This document shows, in pieces, positions 34,397 to 42,710 of a stretch of DNA of 64,000 nucleotides (positions within the stretch are counted from its first letter, which is position 1; the number at the start of each line of letters is the position of its first letter). The DNA comes from CAYXSX01 sp964467925 (GTDB lineage: Bacteria; Pseudomonadota; Alphaproteobacteria; Micavibrionales; Micavibrionaceae), in the NCBI GenBank assembly GCA_964467925.1, contig CAYXSX010000007.1:11882-75881 (forward strand), written 5' to 3'. The notes under the pieces are model-generated. The model ran no database searches and was not told the origin of the DNA. It saw only the letters and a list, made by a program, of their open reading frames with translations. A program made the translations under genes and the position numbers.

Positions 34397-36466
34397 ATGA
34401 TTAATGATCTCACAGGGATAGAATTCAGGCGCGTCGACAGCGCGCTGATGCGCGACCATCCGCCTTTCCGCATCGATTCCACCTACACCCCTGCCGGCGA
34501 TCAACCCGCGGCGATCAAGGCGCTGGTGGGCGGTTTGGGGGAGGGGCTTACCGACCAGACGCTGCTCGGCGTTACCGGTTCCGGCAAGACCTTCACCATG
34601 GCGCATATCATTCAGGAGACGCAGCGGCCCGCCCTGATCCTCGCGCCCAATAAAACTTTGGCGGCGCAGCTTTACGGGGAGTTCAAAAGCTTCTTCCCCG
34701 ATAATGCGGTGGAATATTTCGTCTCTTACTACGATTATTACCAGCCCGAGGCTTACGTCCCGCGCTCCGATACCTTCATCGAGAAAGACAGCTCCATCAA
34801 CGAGCAGATCGACCGCATGCGCCATGCCGCCACGCGCGCACTGTTCGAACGGCGAGATTGCATCATCGTGGCTTCCGTCTCCTGCATTTACGGTATCGGC
34901 TCGAAGGAAGATTACATGGCGATGGCCTTCACCCTGAAGGCGGGGGAGGAGATAGAGCGCGAAACGCTGATCCGCCGCCTCGTGGAATTGCAATACACCC
35001 GTAATGACATCGCGTTCGAGCGCGGAAATTTCCGTGTGCGCGGCGACGTGGTCGAGCTTTTCCCCGCCCACTTTGATTCACAGGCATGGCGGTTCGATTT
35101 CTTCGGTGACGAGCTGGAGAAAATCGTCGAGTTCGACCCGTTGACGGGCGAAAAATTCCACGCCCTTGACGAGGTGCGCATTTTCGCCAATTCCCACTAC
35201 ATCACGCCCGGCCCGACGATGCGCCAGGCCATCGAGCGCATCAAGGTCGATCTGAAAGAGCGCGTGAAATTTTTTGAGGCCAACGGCAAATTGCTGGAGG
35301 CCCAGCGTCTCGATCAGCGCACGCAGTTTGATATAGAGATGCTGGAGGCGCAGGGCGTGTGTGCAGGGATCGAGAATTACTCCCGCTATCTCACGGGCCG
35401 CGCGCCGGGGGAGGCTCCGCCCACGCTTATCGAATACCTGCCTGATGACGCGATCATGTTTCTGGATGAAAGCCACGTGATGTTGCCCCAGCTCCGCGCC
35501 ATGTATAACGGCGACTTCAAACGCAAATCGACACTGGTGGAATACGGTTTCCGCCTGCCCGCAGCCGTCGATAACCGCCCGCTGAAATTCGAGGAATGGA
35601 ACGCGCTCCGCGGCCAGACCGTGTTTGTTTCCGCCACTCTCGGCGAGTGGGAGGTGGAGCAGGCCGGCGGCATCAGCGCGGAGCAGGTCGTGCGCCCGAC
35701 GGGCCTCATCGATCCGCCCGTGGAAATCCGCCCGACCGAAAATCAGGTCGACGACCTGATGCACGAGGCCAAAGAGGTGATCGCCAGAGGCGGGCGTTTG
35801 CTCGTCACGACACTCACCAAGAAAATGGCCGAGGCGCTGACGGAATACTTAAGCGAAAACAATATCGCCGTGCGCTATATCCATTCCGACGTCGATACAC
35901 TGGAGCGGATCGAGATCATGCAAGATCTTCGCAAAGGCGAATTCGACGTTCTGGTCGGTATCAACTTGCTGCGTGAGGGGCTCGATATTCCCGAATGTAT
36001 GCGCGTGATGATACTGGACGCGGACAAGGAGGGGTTTCTGCGCTCCAAAACGTCCCTCATCCAGACCATCGGTCGCGCGGCGCGTAATGTGGACGGCAAG
36101 GCGATATTATATGCCGACCGCGTGACCGATTCCATGCAATACGCCATCGATGAAACCTCCCGCCGCCGCGAAAAACAGCTTGAATATAATGCCGCCAACG
36201 GCATCACGCCCGAAACGGTGAAAAAGAACCTCTCCAGCATTCTGGACAGCGTATTCGAACAAGCCGACCGCGTGCAGGTTCCGGGCGGCGCCACCCTCCA
36301 CGACAGCGCGCAAGCCGAATTCGCCCACGATCCGGTTGCTCTCGCCAAACAGGTCGAGCGCCTGAAAAAACAAATGCTGAAACATGCCGAAAATCTGGAA
36401 TTTGAAGACGCTGCCCGCCTCCGCGACCAGATTAAACGGCTGGAGGATGCCGGCCTCGGTCTATAA
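34397..36466 (+). CDS. uvrB: Excinuclease ABC subunit B
   Basis: 689 residues. Damage-verifying helicase of nucleotide excision repair; works with UvrA and UvrC. Walker A GVTGSGKT at 58-65, the beta-hairpin YYDYYQPEAYVP, DESHVMLPQ, and helicase motif TIGRAARNVDG. The C-terminal UVR domain (about 650-687; KQVERLKKQMLKHAENLEFE) binds UvrC. ATG 34397 is preferred to the upstream TTG at 34379. The 3' end is duplicated at 39262-39370. Confidence 0.98.
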   Translation: MINDLTGIEFRRVDSALMRDHPPFRIDSTYTPAGDQPAAIKALVGGLGEGLTDQTLLGVTGSGKTFTMAHIIQETQRPALILAPNKTLAAQLYGEFKSFFPDNAVEYFVSYYDYYQPEAYVPRSDTFIEKDSSINEQIDRMRHAATRALFERRDCIIVASVSCIYGIGSKEDYMAMAFTLKAGEEIERETLIRRLVELQYTRNDIAFERGNFRVRGDVVELFPAHFDSQAWRFDFFGDELEKIVEFDPLTGEKFHALDEVRIFANSHYITPGPTMRQAIERIKVDLKERVKFFEANGKLLEAQRLDQRTQFDIEMLEAQGVCAGIENYSRYLTGRAPGEAPPTLIEYLPDDAIMFLDESHVMLPQLRAMYNGDFKRKSTLVEYGFRLPAAVDNRPLKFEEWNALRGQTVFVSATLGEWEVEQAGGISAEQVVRPTGLIDPPVEIRPTENQVDDLMHEAKEVIARGGRLLVTTLTKKMAEALTEYLSENNIAVRYIHSDVDTLERIEIMQDLRKGEFDVLVGINLLREGLDIPECMRVMILDADKEGFLRSKTSLIQTIGRAARNVDGKAILYADRVTDSMQYAIDETSRRREKQLEYNAANGITPETVKKNLSSILDSVFEQADRVQVPGGATLHDSAQAEFAHDPVALAKQVERLKKQMLKHAENLEFEDAARLRDQIKRLEDAGLGL

Positions 36467-36487
36467 GCATACCAGGTACATCATAAA

Positions 36488-36517
36488 AAAACGGCCCCTC
36501 AAACGAAGGGCCGTTTC
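36488..36517 (+). terminator. Rho-independent terminator of uvrB
   Basis: AAACGGCCCCT, loop, AGGGCCGTTT followed by a T-rich stretch. The stem is roughly symmetrical. Confidence 0.8.
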
Positions 36518-36533
36518 CTGTTTCTGTTCCACT

Positions 36534-36609
36534 GTCATTGCGAGGAGGACTTTGGCCCAACGCGGCAATCTAACAGATTGCTTCCCCCCGCTTTCGCGTG
36601 GCTCGCAAT
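36534..36609. repeat. GTCATTGCGAGG...CTCGCAAT repeat
   Basis: Left arm GTCATTGCGAGGAGGAC; right arm GCGTGGCTCGCAATAA, where the terminal GAC is lost; inner GCAATCTAAC / AGATTGC. Same subfamily as 21453 and 26452. Confidence 0.8.
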
Positions 36610-36623
36610 AAAGCGCGTAAACC

Positions 36624-36830
36624 TTACGCGGCGGCTTTCAGGTTCTGGGCGGATTGTTTGCCCTTTTCTTCCTGCACGTCGAACTCGACCTTCTGGCCTT
36701 CGTTAAGGCTGCGCAGGCCCGCTTTTTCAACGGCGCTGATGTGAACGAACACATCTTTGCCGCCGTCTGAGGGCTCGATAAAGCCAAAGCCTTTATTGGG
36801 GTTGAACCATTTTACTGTTCCGGTTGCCAT
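36624..36830 (-). CDS. cspA: Cold shock protein, CspA family
   Basis: 68 residues, a single cold-shock domain. RNP1 KGFGFIEP and RNP2 VFVHISA are both present, in the order TVKWFNPNKGFGFI then DVFVHISAV. An RNA chaperone that melts structured mRNA. AAAGGAG lies just before the ATG. Upstream is a leader of up to 300 bases. Whether it is cold-induced cannot be read from sequence. Confidence 0.95.
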   Translation of the reverse strand: MATGTVKWFNPNKGFGFIEPSDGGKDVFVHISAVEKAGLRSLNEGQKVEFDVQEEKGKQSAQNLKAAA

Positions 36831-37143
36831 GAGATTTCTCCTTTTAATAGCGTTTCCGTTATTGCCGCCTGCAACCTTGCAAACGGCTTGATGTCTGATG
36901 CGGGCGGGCGAAAGACGCATAATTGCGCCGCGCCTGTCCTAAAACGTGTATCAAACAGAAATTTTAAAAGGGGGAATTTCAGGGCCCGGGCCTGCATGAA
37001 TGGGGCAGGGGGCGCTGTCTCTTGAAAAAGTTATGTCGTCATAGTCGTCGTAATATCAAACTTACCCGCATATGCGCAGGTTACACCGCGTAAGTCAAAC
37101 TTATTTGTTGGTGGGTGGAGGTATTTGAGCAATGGTCTCCGGG
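36831..37143. other. Region upstream of cspA
   Basis: 313 bases without a credible ORF. It probably holds the cspA promoter and a long 5' leader on the minus strand (cold-shock mRNAs often have one). TCGTCATAGTCGTCGTAAT near 37035 is a small direct repeat. No terminator found for the gene at 37144. Confidence 0.4.
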
Positions 37144-38847
37144 CTAGGTCAGGGAGTTTTCCAAATGGCTGGGCAGGTGTCCTACTACGATGCGTTCGGT
37201 GGCTGCGTCGTAGGTATAATAGAGGCGGAAACAACGTCTCGGGTCTCTTGTTCCTCCGCGTCTCAAATGACGGTCGAGGAAAAAGCGTTCTCCTTCATGC
37301 GTTACGAAATAAGTTTCTCCAAACTGTGCGGCGCTAGGGCGGTTGATAGATATACCATCTTCCAAATGCAACTCCCTAGCTCTGGTTGCAAATTCTCCAC
37401 GAAGGTCTCTGGATTGCCCACCTTTGGTTAGCTCAGTATAAATAAGCATGTTACGCTTTTGGCGTGCCAGTAAGATCAGCGCTTTGTAAACAAGATCCGG
37501 ATCGGCGTATACCGAGCCAAGTGCCGCCTTCGCTGCGCGCCGTGTGATCAGCAATTCTTCCGGGAAGGCCTCTTGCGCCCATCGTTGCACTTCAGAAAGC
37601 GGCGGGAAAAGACTGCTTATCTCGGCACGTGTAACCACAGGCTTGGCGTTCTTCAAGGCATCAAGCTCTGCCGTCATTGCGGCGACTTGATCTAAAAGCG
37701 TTTTATTTTCTGCTTCTGCCGCTCTTAAGTTAGCTTCCACTTCTTCAGCCATCGAAAGGGCAGTCCGGACCTCTTCTTCGGACGCCGCTCTCAATTTCTC
37801 GAGCATTTTACGCTCGCGCTCCAGACTGGCTTCTCTTTCTGCCAGAATGGTTTCTACGGGCACGGCAGGTGGTACGGTGGTGTCAGTCTCTCTTACTTGG
37901 CGTGATTTTGCTGCGCGCTCCTCCTGTAAACTTCGTGTCGCTTGGTAATAAAAGACTTTTTTCAAGGACGCAAAGGAAGGAAATTCTTTTTCAGGAATTA
38001 AGCGCGCCAAATTCGCCTTGAAGGCATGCTGAATGATCTGGGTTTCTATCGCTCTAGTATTTTGATGTCCGTTCGGGCTAGGGAGGAATAGCTGGTGCTC
38101 CCTGTTTTCACCGGCTGCAATGATGTCTTTTGACGGAACCAATATTCTTGCCGCCCCACCATAAGCCGAACTAGGGCGTCCCCATTTGTCGGTTATAGGA
38201 AACGTGAAACCATGTGGAATTTTGAAAACATGCGCCACCCCTTCAAGTCTGAAGGCAAGGTTTTCGGCATTCAGAATATAGCCATCATCGTAGCTTTCTG
38301 TAACCATGACAATCGGCAGTGTTCTGTTGGGAAGCTCAGCCAAAGTAAAGAAAGATTCTAAGTCCTCGTAATCATTGATTTCCCGCGGTTTAGGGGAAAT
38401 ACTGACGCCATCCATATTTAGGCCCGGGACTTCGGTGATTTTTCTTAGAACGCCGGGGACACTGAAAATATTATTTTGCACGATAGCTGTGGTGTCTCTA
38501 TAATTGAGGCGGACACCGAAATGGGTTTTTTGATCGGCGTTGGTTCCTATGGCTATTTCCGTTACCCATTCTCGAGTTTTTATTTTGCTGTCGGGATGTT
38601 TAAATTGAAGCATCCAGAGGTGTCCTTGCCCTTCCGCACTCAGGCTGATGGCTTCAATGGAAAAATTTGGCTTTTGCACCAGAAAGGCGGGTTCTGAACG
38701 CTCTTGATCAGTGAAAGTATAACCCGTTTTTTCTGACACCCAGCGCAATGTGTGCGCTATGCCAAAGTTCGCAACCGCCCCCTCTTGTACGGAAGGCAGT
38801 AGCCCTAAAAACTGGCTTACTCTATGTGTTCTTAATTTTTGCTCCAT
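37144..38847 (-). CDS. Large unknown protein with central coiled coil
   Basis: 567 residues. The N-terminal 300 residues are strand-rich (HLWMLQFKHPDSKIKTREW, GVAHVFKIPHGFTFPI, SAYGGAARILVPSKD). Residues about 330-410 form a strong coiled coil (AEREASLERERKMLEKL, EVEANLRAAEAENKTLLDQV). The C-terminal part is helical, then beta, and basic. No signal peptide or membrane segment. No family named; the single-gene setting and the AHV...YGGAARI pattern recall uncharacterised genes of variable genome regions. A stress or defence role is only a guess. Confidence 0.8.
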   Translation of the reverse strand: MEQKLRTHRVSQFLGLLPSVQEGAVANFGIAHTLRWVSEKTGYTFTDQERSEPAFLVQKPNFSIEAISLSAEGQGHLWMLQFKHPDSKIKTREWVTEIAIGTNADQKTHFGVRLNYRDTTAIVQNNIFSVPGVLRKITEVPGLNMDGVSISPKPREINDYEDLESFFTLAELPNRTLPIVMVTESYDDGYILNAENLAFRLEGVAHVFKIPHGFTFPITDKWGRPSSAYGGAARILVPSKDIIAAGENREHQLFLPSPNGHQNTRAIETQIIQHAFKANLARLIPEKEFPSFASLKKVFYYQATRSLQEERAAKSRQVRETDTTVPPAVPVETILAEREASLERERKMLEKLRAASEEEVRTALSMAEEVEANLRAAEAENKTLLDQVAAMTAELDALKNAKPVVTRAEISSLFPPLSEVQRWAQEAFPEELLITRRAAKAALGSVYADPDLVYKALILLARQKRNMLIYTELTKGGQSRDLRGEFATRARELHLEDGISINRPSAAQFGETYFVTHEGERFFLDRHLRRGGTRDPRRCFRLYYTYDAATERIVVGHLPSHLENSLT

Positions 38848-38928
38848 TGAATTTTTTTACCATAAAACATAATAATTTCAAGCTTTTTATGTATTATTAA
38901 GGCGAGAGTGGGTTTTAATCGAAAAAAA

Positions 38929-38958
38929 TTGACTTTTTTTTACAGAATCTGATCTAAT
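38929..38958 (+). promoter_or_regulatory. Sigma70-like promoter
   Basis: TTGACT at 38929-38934, 18-base spacer, TCTAAT at 38953-38958, 25 bases before the next ATG. Confidence 0.55.
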
Positions 38959-38983
38959 CGGGGGGTATGACAACCACGGAAAA

Positions 38984-39196
38984 ATGTCTATGAAGTCAGG
39001 GGAACGTTTAGGGGCTGTGTTTGCGGGGGTGCGCGTGCCGCCGCCGCATGTTATTGAATGGGATGAAAGACGCAAAAGTCCCGAAGTTCCGGCGCAGATT
39101 CCTCTTTATGCGCCGCAGCCTCATGCTCCTGAGGTAGAGCGCGAGCAGGATCATGGCCCTCAAGCGCCTGCCGATGACTGGCGTTATAATTACTAA
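38984..39196 (+). CDS. 70-residue Pro-rich microprotein
   Basis: ATG 38984 (or ATG 38990). Begins MSMKSGERLGAVFAGVRV, then a Pro/Glu/His-rich, probably disordered tail ending DDWRYNY. A promoter lies just upstream; the ribosome binding site is weak. Function unknown. Confidence 0.5.
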   Translation: MSMKSGERLGAVFAGVRVPPPHVIEWDERRKSPEVPAQIPLYAPQPHAPEVEREQDHGPQAPADDWRYNY

Positions 39197-39200
39197 AATC

Positions 39201-39229
39201 TTGACAAACTAAGAATAAAATCCTATAAT
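39201..39229 (+). promoter_or_regulatory. Perfect-consensus sigma70 promoter
   Basis: TTGACA at 39201-39206, 17-base spacer, TATAAT at 39224-39229. All twelve consensus bases are present. The transcript would start at or next to the ATG at 39235. The sequence is repeated at 40313. Confidence 0.85.
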
Positions 39230-39261
39230 TTCTCATGATTTACGATGTGGGAAAAGGAGCT

Positions 39262-39429
39262 ATGGCCAAACAGGTCGAGCGCCTGAAAAAACAAATGCTC
39301 AAACATGCGGAGAATCTGGAATTCGAAGACGCCGCCCGCCTGCGCGATGAAATCAATAAGCTCGAAAACGCGAGGTTGGGGGGTAGGGTCCCCCAGACAG
39401 GTGCTGTGTCCTCTTCTAAAAAGGCTTAA
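39262..39429 (+). CDS. Free-standing UVR-domain microprotein
   Basis: 55 residues from ATG 39262, with AAAAGGAG upstream; an in-frame ATG at 39235 gives a nine-residue extension. Residues 2-37 (AKQVERLKKQMLKHAENLEF onwards) match the C-terminal UVR domain of this window's UvrB, with a 35-base stretch of identical DNA at the left edge. In UvrB this helical hairpin binds UvrC. A free copy could modulate that contact. The tail (about 18 residues, ending SSSKKA) is new. It overlaps the end of the convergent gene at 39416. Confidence 0.8.
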   Translation: MAKQVERLKKQMLKHAENLEFEDAARLRDEINKLENARLGGRVPQTGAVSSSKKA

Positions 39430-40213
39430 GCTGGGGTGCATCTGGAGAAGGTGCCGACAACTGTTGTTGTGCTTGCAATTGTTTCCAGACTTCTGTTTCC
39501 CCAAACGTAATGTGTCCTTGTTCAGAGCCGTACCAACCAGGTGCCGAAGCCCACCAGTATTTTGCCAGTAAACCGTCATCAATTACGGGTTGGTCTTTGT
39601 CGTTCCAGGCAACTTGCATTACGATGGCACCCTCTGGGGTTGTATATAGAGCTTCGTCGCGGTTTTGAACTGTTTTAAATGTGGGGTTTAATAGTACAGA
39701 GAGGGGAAACCATGCGTCTTCAACATTTGCCCCTGTAAAATCCACGTCTGAGAGATCTGCGTTTGCTAAATATGCCTCGGTAAGATTTGCGCCTTTTAAG
39801 TTTGCTCCTTGAAACTTGGCATTGTCAAAAGACACATAGCTTAAATTGGCTCCTGACAGATCGGCTTGTGTGAAATCGGCGTTTCGGAGTTTTGTATTAA
39901 TGTTTGCATCCCAGTTGCCGGAGCGGAAATTATGACCGCGTAAATCGGCGCGGGCTAAAAAAACCCCGTTTGCCGAAATACCTACGAAGGCTTCTGCTTT
40001 GTTACATGCTTGTGTCTGTTCGGGCGTAAAAGGAGCTTCTTTAGGAAGAACGTCGTAATTACGACCGTTTGCTTCAAATAGTTCAAGTCTGTTATTTGCC
40101 CAGCTTTTTAAATAATCCTGAGCCTTTGTTCGGTCGATGGCATTCTTTGGGCCCCCATTCAGGGCCGCCCCTAACATCAAAGCTATAAGTACAGCGGCTG
40201 GGTCATCACTCAT
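39416..40213 (-). CDS. Pentapeptide-repeat protein
   Basis: 265 residues from ATG 40213 (AAAGGAGG about 12 bases upstream; a longer frame starts at 40249). The middle holds about 12 A(D/N)LxX-type pentapeptides (ADLRGHNF, ADFTQADLSGANLS, ANLKGANLTEAYLANADLS), forming a right-handed beta helix. The N-terminus has a short hydrophobic stretch (AAVLIALMLGAAL) that may anchor or target it. The C-terminal 80 residues are unrelated. Function unknown. Confidence 0.8.
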   Translation of the reverse strand: MSDDPAAVLIALMLGAALNGGPKNAIDRTKAQDYLKSWANNRLELFEANGRNYDVLPKEAPFTPEQTQACNKAEAFVGISANGVFLARADLRGHNFRSGNWDANINTKLRNADFTQADLSGANLSYVSFDNAKFQGANLKGANLTEAYLANADLSDVDFTGANVEDAWFPLSVLLNPTFKTVQNRDEALYTTPEGAIVMQVAWNDKDQPVIDDGLLAKYWWASAPGWYGSEQGHITFGETEVWKQLQAQQQLSAPSPDAPQLKPF

Positions 40214-40312
40214 AATTTGTCTTCGCCTCCTTTGAAGGTATTCTGACACTCATTTGCTAAAATACTGTTAATGCAAACGAGGACAGTTATTGAAGACGGT
40301 GGCTTAGATTTC

Positions 40313-40341
40313 TTGACAAAATAAGAATAAAGTCCTATAAT
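40313..40341 (+). promoter_or_regulatory. Second perfect-consensus promoter, copy of 39201
   Basis: TTGACA at 40313-40318, 17-base spacer differing at two positions from the first copy, TATAAT at 40336-40341. Downstream ATGTTTTACGATGTGG matches ATGATTTACGATGTGG of copy 1. The start codon used by copy 1 at 39262 is not conserved here, and no convincing gene follows. Confidence 0.8.
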
Positions 40342-40560
40342 TTTTCCATGTTTTACGATGTGGAAACAAGGGAGATAGGAAAGACGGCGGAGCGGGGCGG
40401 TGCTTCGTTGCCGCGTCTTCCTCGCTTTTTTTTCTTATGTCAAAATGAGGTCTCCCCCTCCCCCTCAAAAACGGAAAACGAAATGAGTAACTCTAATTCC
40501 GCTTTAATATCAGGGAATTATGCTTGGTTTTTTGCCTGTTTTTCCGGGTTTTCGCCCCGG

Positions 40561-41079
40561 TTACCGATTATAGGCGGGTTCGTTTTCGGCCACGCGCTGT
40601 TCGCCTTGTCCGCCCGAAGCGGGCTCGATTTGCGCGAAGTTCAGCGGTTTTTCGCGCATCGTGTGCTCGATCGGCCCCTCGCATCCCTTGGCGTTATAGA
40701 TGCCGATCATAAAGGCGCGGCGCTGGGCCGCGATATCCTGCACGCTTTCGGCCTGTTCGCTGCCCGAGTCGTTAACCTCGGTCGCGAGCAGTCCTGCCGC
40801 CGCCAGCCCGATACCGCCCGTGGCCGTGCCCACCAGAAGCGAGCCCACCGCGCCCATCGCCGTGATGCCGCGGTCGTTCATATGCCGATCGTCCTTGATG
40901 TCCTGCGTCACCGTGATGATGTCGCGCATCAGAGATGCCTCTTTCGACAGCGCGCCGCAACCCATCTCCAGATCGCCGGGGCGGGAGATTTCAAGCTCCC
41001 GCACTTCGCGCTCGTCCGCGCGGGCCGGGTTGACATAAATGCACAGGAATATGGTCGCAAAGAGGGCAAAACGATTCAT
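40561..41079 (-). CDS. Secreted or membrane-associated unknown protein
   Basis: 172 residues from ATG 41079. Signal peptide MNRFALFATIFLCIYVNPA, cleavage likely after ARA (residue about 21). A Gly/Ala-rich hydrophobic segment at about 85-110 (GSLLVGTATGGIGLAAAGLL) may insert in a membrane. Two cysteines (CGALSK, KGCEG) may pair in the periplasm. No family recognised. Confidence 0.75.
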   Translation of the reverse strand: MNRFALFATIFLCIYVNPARADEREVRELEISRPGDLEMGCGALSKEASLMRDIITVTQDIKDDRHMNDRGITAMGAVGSLLVGTATGGIGLAAAGLLATEVNDSGSEQAESVQDIAAQRRAFMIGIYNAKGCEGPIEHTMREKPLNFAQIEPASGGQGEQRVAENEPAYNR

Positions 41080-41204
41080 GGGATCATCATAGGGCAAAAC
41101 GGTCCAGTCTACAAAGAAGAGCGAGGGTGCCGGGTAAGGCAGGCGGGGATAGTTTTTCTTTGTCCCCTTGCAGAGCCTGTTTATCCCGCTATAGTCATCT
41201 CACC

Positions 41205-41780
41205 ATGAGTGAAAAAACCACCATCCATATCGAAACCCCCCGTATGATCCTGCGCGAATGGAAAGAATCCGACCGCGCGCCTTTCGCCCGTATGAACGGC
41301 GATCCGGTGATCATGGAATATCTTCCGCGTTCCCTGACCGAGAAGCAGAGCAACGATCTGGTTGATCGTTTTAATGCGCATTTCAAGGCGCACGGCTATG
41401 GTTTGTACGCGGCAGAGAATAAGGATAGCAACGATTTCATGGGCTTTGTGGGTTTGCGTAAGGTGCCGTTCGAGGCGCCGTTTACGCCGGCGGTGGAGAT
41501 TGCATGGCGGCTGGACTATGAATTCTGGGGGCAAGGTTATTGTCAGGAGGCCGCCTGCGGCGTGCTCGATCATGCTTTTGGCGATCTGGGCTTGAAGGAA
41601 ATCGTTTCCTTCACCGTGCATGACAATACGCGCTCCATCGGCGTGATGGAGAAAATAGGCATGAGCCGCGATAAAAAAGGCGATTTCGATTATCCCGGCA
41701 TGCGCCACGATCATCCGCTCGGGCGCTTCGTGCTTTACCGTATTGGCAAGAATGATCCTCGCTCTTGCCCGGCGGGTTAA
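41205..41780 (+). CDS. GNAT acetyltransferase, RimJ/RimL type
   Basis: 191 residues from ATG 41205. ETPRMILREWKESDRAPFAR opens the RimJ-type fold; acetyl-CoA-binding positions fall in YEFWGQGYCQEAACGVL; VHDNTRSIGVMEKIGM is the usual C-terminal motif. Such enzymes acetylate protein N-termini, amino acids or drugs; the substrate is unknown. Confidence 0.9.
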   Translation: MSEKTTIHIETPRMILREWKESDRAPFARMNGDPVIMEYLPRSLTEKQSNDLVDRFNAHFKAHGYGLYAAENKDSNDFMGFVGLRKVPFEAPFTPAVEIAWRLDYEFWGQGYCQEAACGVLDHAFGDLGLKEIVSFTVHDNTRSIGVMEKIGMSRDKKGDFDYPGMRHDHPLGRFVLYRIGKNDPRSCPAG

Positions 41781-41847
41781 TTCGCGCTATTGTTGTGGCA
41801 GTTGTTTCGGCATTTTTTTTGCGCCTTTTAAAGAGGGGGGGAGCCCT

Positions 41848-42105
41848 ATGATCTCCAGATTTCTGAAATATGCCGTTCTTGCCGCGCCCTTACTGATTGC
41901 CGGTTGCGGCGAAGGTTGGGAAATGGTGCGTACGACCGATGTTTTTCCCTATGGAAATCAGCGCACTGCCGGTTCTGGCGTTATGTATGTGCGCGCCAAA
42001 CTCGCGCCGCCGGAGGATCTGAACATCGTCAGCGTCAAACGCGACTATTCTCCGGCTGTGGTTGAGGATTTGCGCGAGATTTTCGACAAGGCGCAGCGTA
42101 AGTAA
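41848..42105 (+). CDS. Small lipoprotein
   Basis: 85 residues, ATG 41848 after AAAGAGGGGGG. Signal peptide with lipobox LIAGC (Cys 20). The mature part is about 66 residues and of unknown function. It follows the acetyltransferase gene by 67 bases. Confidence 0.75.
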   Translation: MISRFLKYAVLAAPLLIAGCGEGWEMVRTTDVFPYGNQRTAGSGVMYVRAKLAPPEDLNIVSVKRDYSPAVVEDLREIFDKAQRK

Positions 42106-42127
42106 TTACCGTTCATTTTAGGATATA

Positions 42128-42673
42128 TCAGGCGCTGCGGCTTTTAGGCGCGTTGGCGGCGGTAAGTCGTTCTCGCTCCGCATCGCTGGCGCTTGGGCTG
42201 TCGATAATCACGATCATCGCGCCGTCACGCATCTGTAGTGCAAGCTTGGAACCGTAGATAAAGGTTGTAATGCCATCTGTTTGTAAGGCGCGAAGGGTTA
42301 TGTTCTCACTCTCCAGCCTTTTGCGCAGGGTTTGCGTCTCTGGCGTGAGAGGTCGAGCGCAAAGCATGATAAGTTCGCCGTCTTGCTCGGTCAGTGTCTG
42401 GATGATGTCATCGCCCAGACGGGTAAATCCTTCGGAACCGTGTAAAACTTCAACCTGTTTCTTACGTTGCCTTAGACCGTTATCGCTCTGAAACTCGATG
42501 CCTGCGGTTTCAAAGGCGAGGCGGATGGCGCGCAAGGATTCAGCCTTGATGTCGGAATGGCGTTTTTCGAAGTTGTTGATTGCGGTTTTGGACAGGCCCG
42601 ATGCGTTGGCAAGGTCCTGTTGTGTCCAGCCGAGAAGGCCTCTGGCGGCGCGGCATTGTTCGATCGTGATCAT
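42128..42673 (-). CDS. XRE-family transcriptional regulator
   Basis: 181 residues. N-terminal helix-turn-helix (CRAARGLLGWTQQDLANASG, then KTAINNFEKRHSDIKAESL), residues 5-62, followed by a C-terminal alpha/beta region that may sense a ligand. It is divergent from the membrane-protein gene, which it may control; that is inference. Confidence 0.88.
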   Translation of the reverse strand: MITIEQCRAARGLLGWTQQDLANASGLSKTAINNFEKRHSDIKAESLRAIRLAFETAGIEFQSDNGLRQRKKQVEVLHGSEGFTRLGDDIIQTLTEQDGELIMLCARPLTPETQTLRKRLESENITLRALQTDGITTFIYGSKLALQMRDGAMIVIIDSPSASDAERERLTAANAPKSRSA

Positions 42674-42710
42674 GTGCGTTTACTCAGTCGTTAGGCTTCC
42701 ATTTTATGGT

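Noticed and set aside
7246..36609. CRISPR array
   Set aside because: Repeats are palindromic, scattered singly at intergenic or intragenic sites and lack regular spacers or cas genes.
37031..37234. 67-residue minus-strand ORF in the cspA upstream region
   Set aside because: It overlaps the end of the 567-residue gene in another frame, and has no ribosome binding site.
40348..41208. 286-residue plus-strand ORF after the second consensus promoter
   Set aside because: Most of it is antisense to the secreted protein gene at 40561-41079, and its own start region has no ribosome binding site for a protein. The promoter is kept as a feature, the ORF is not.
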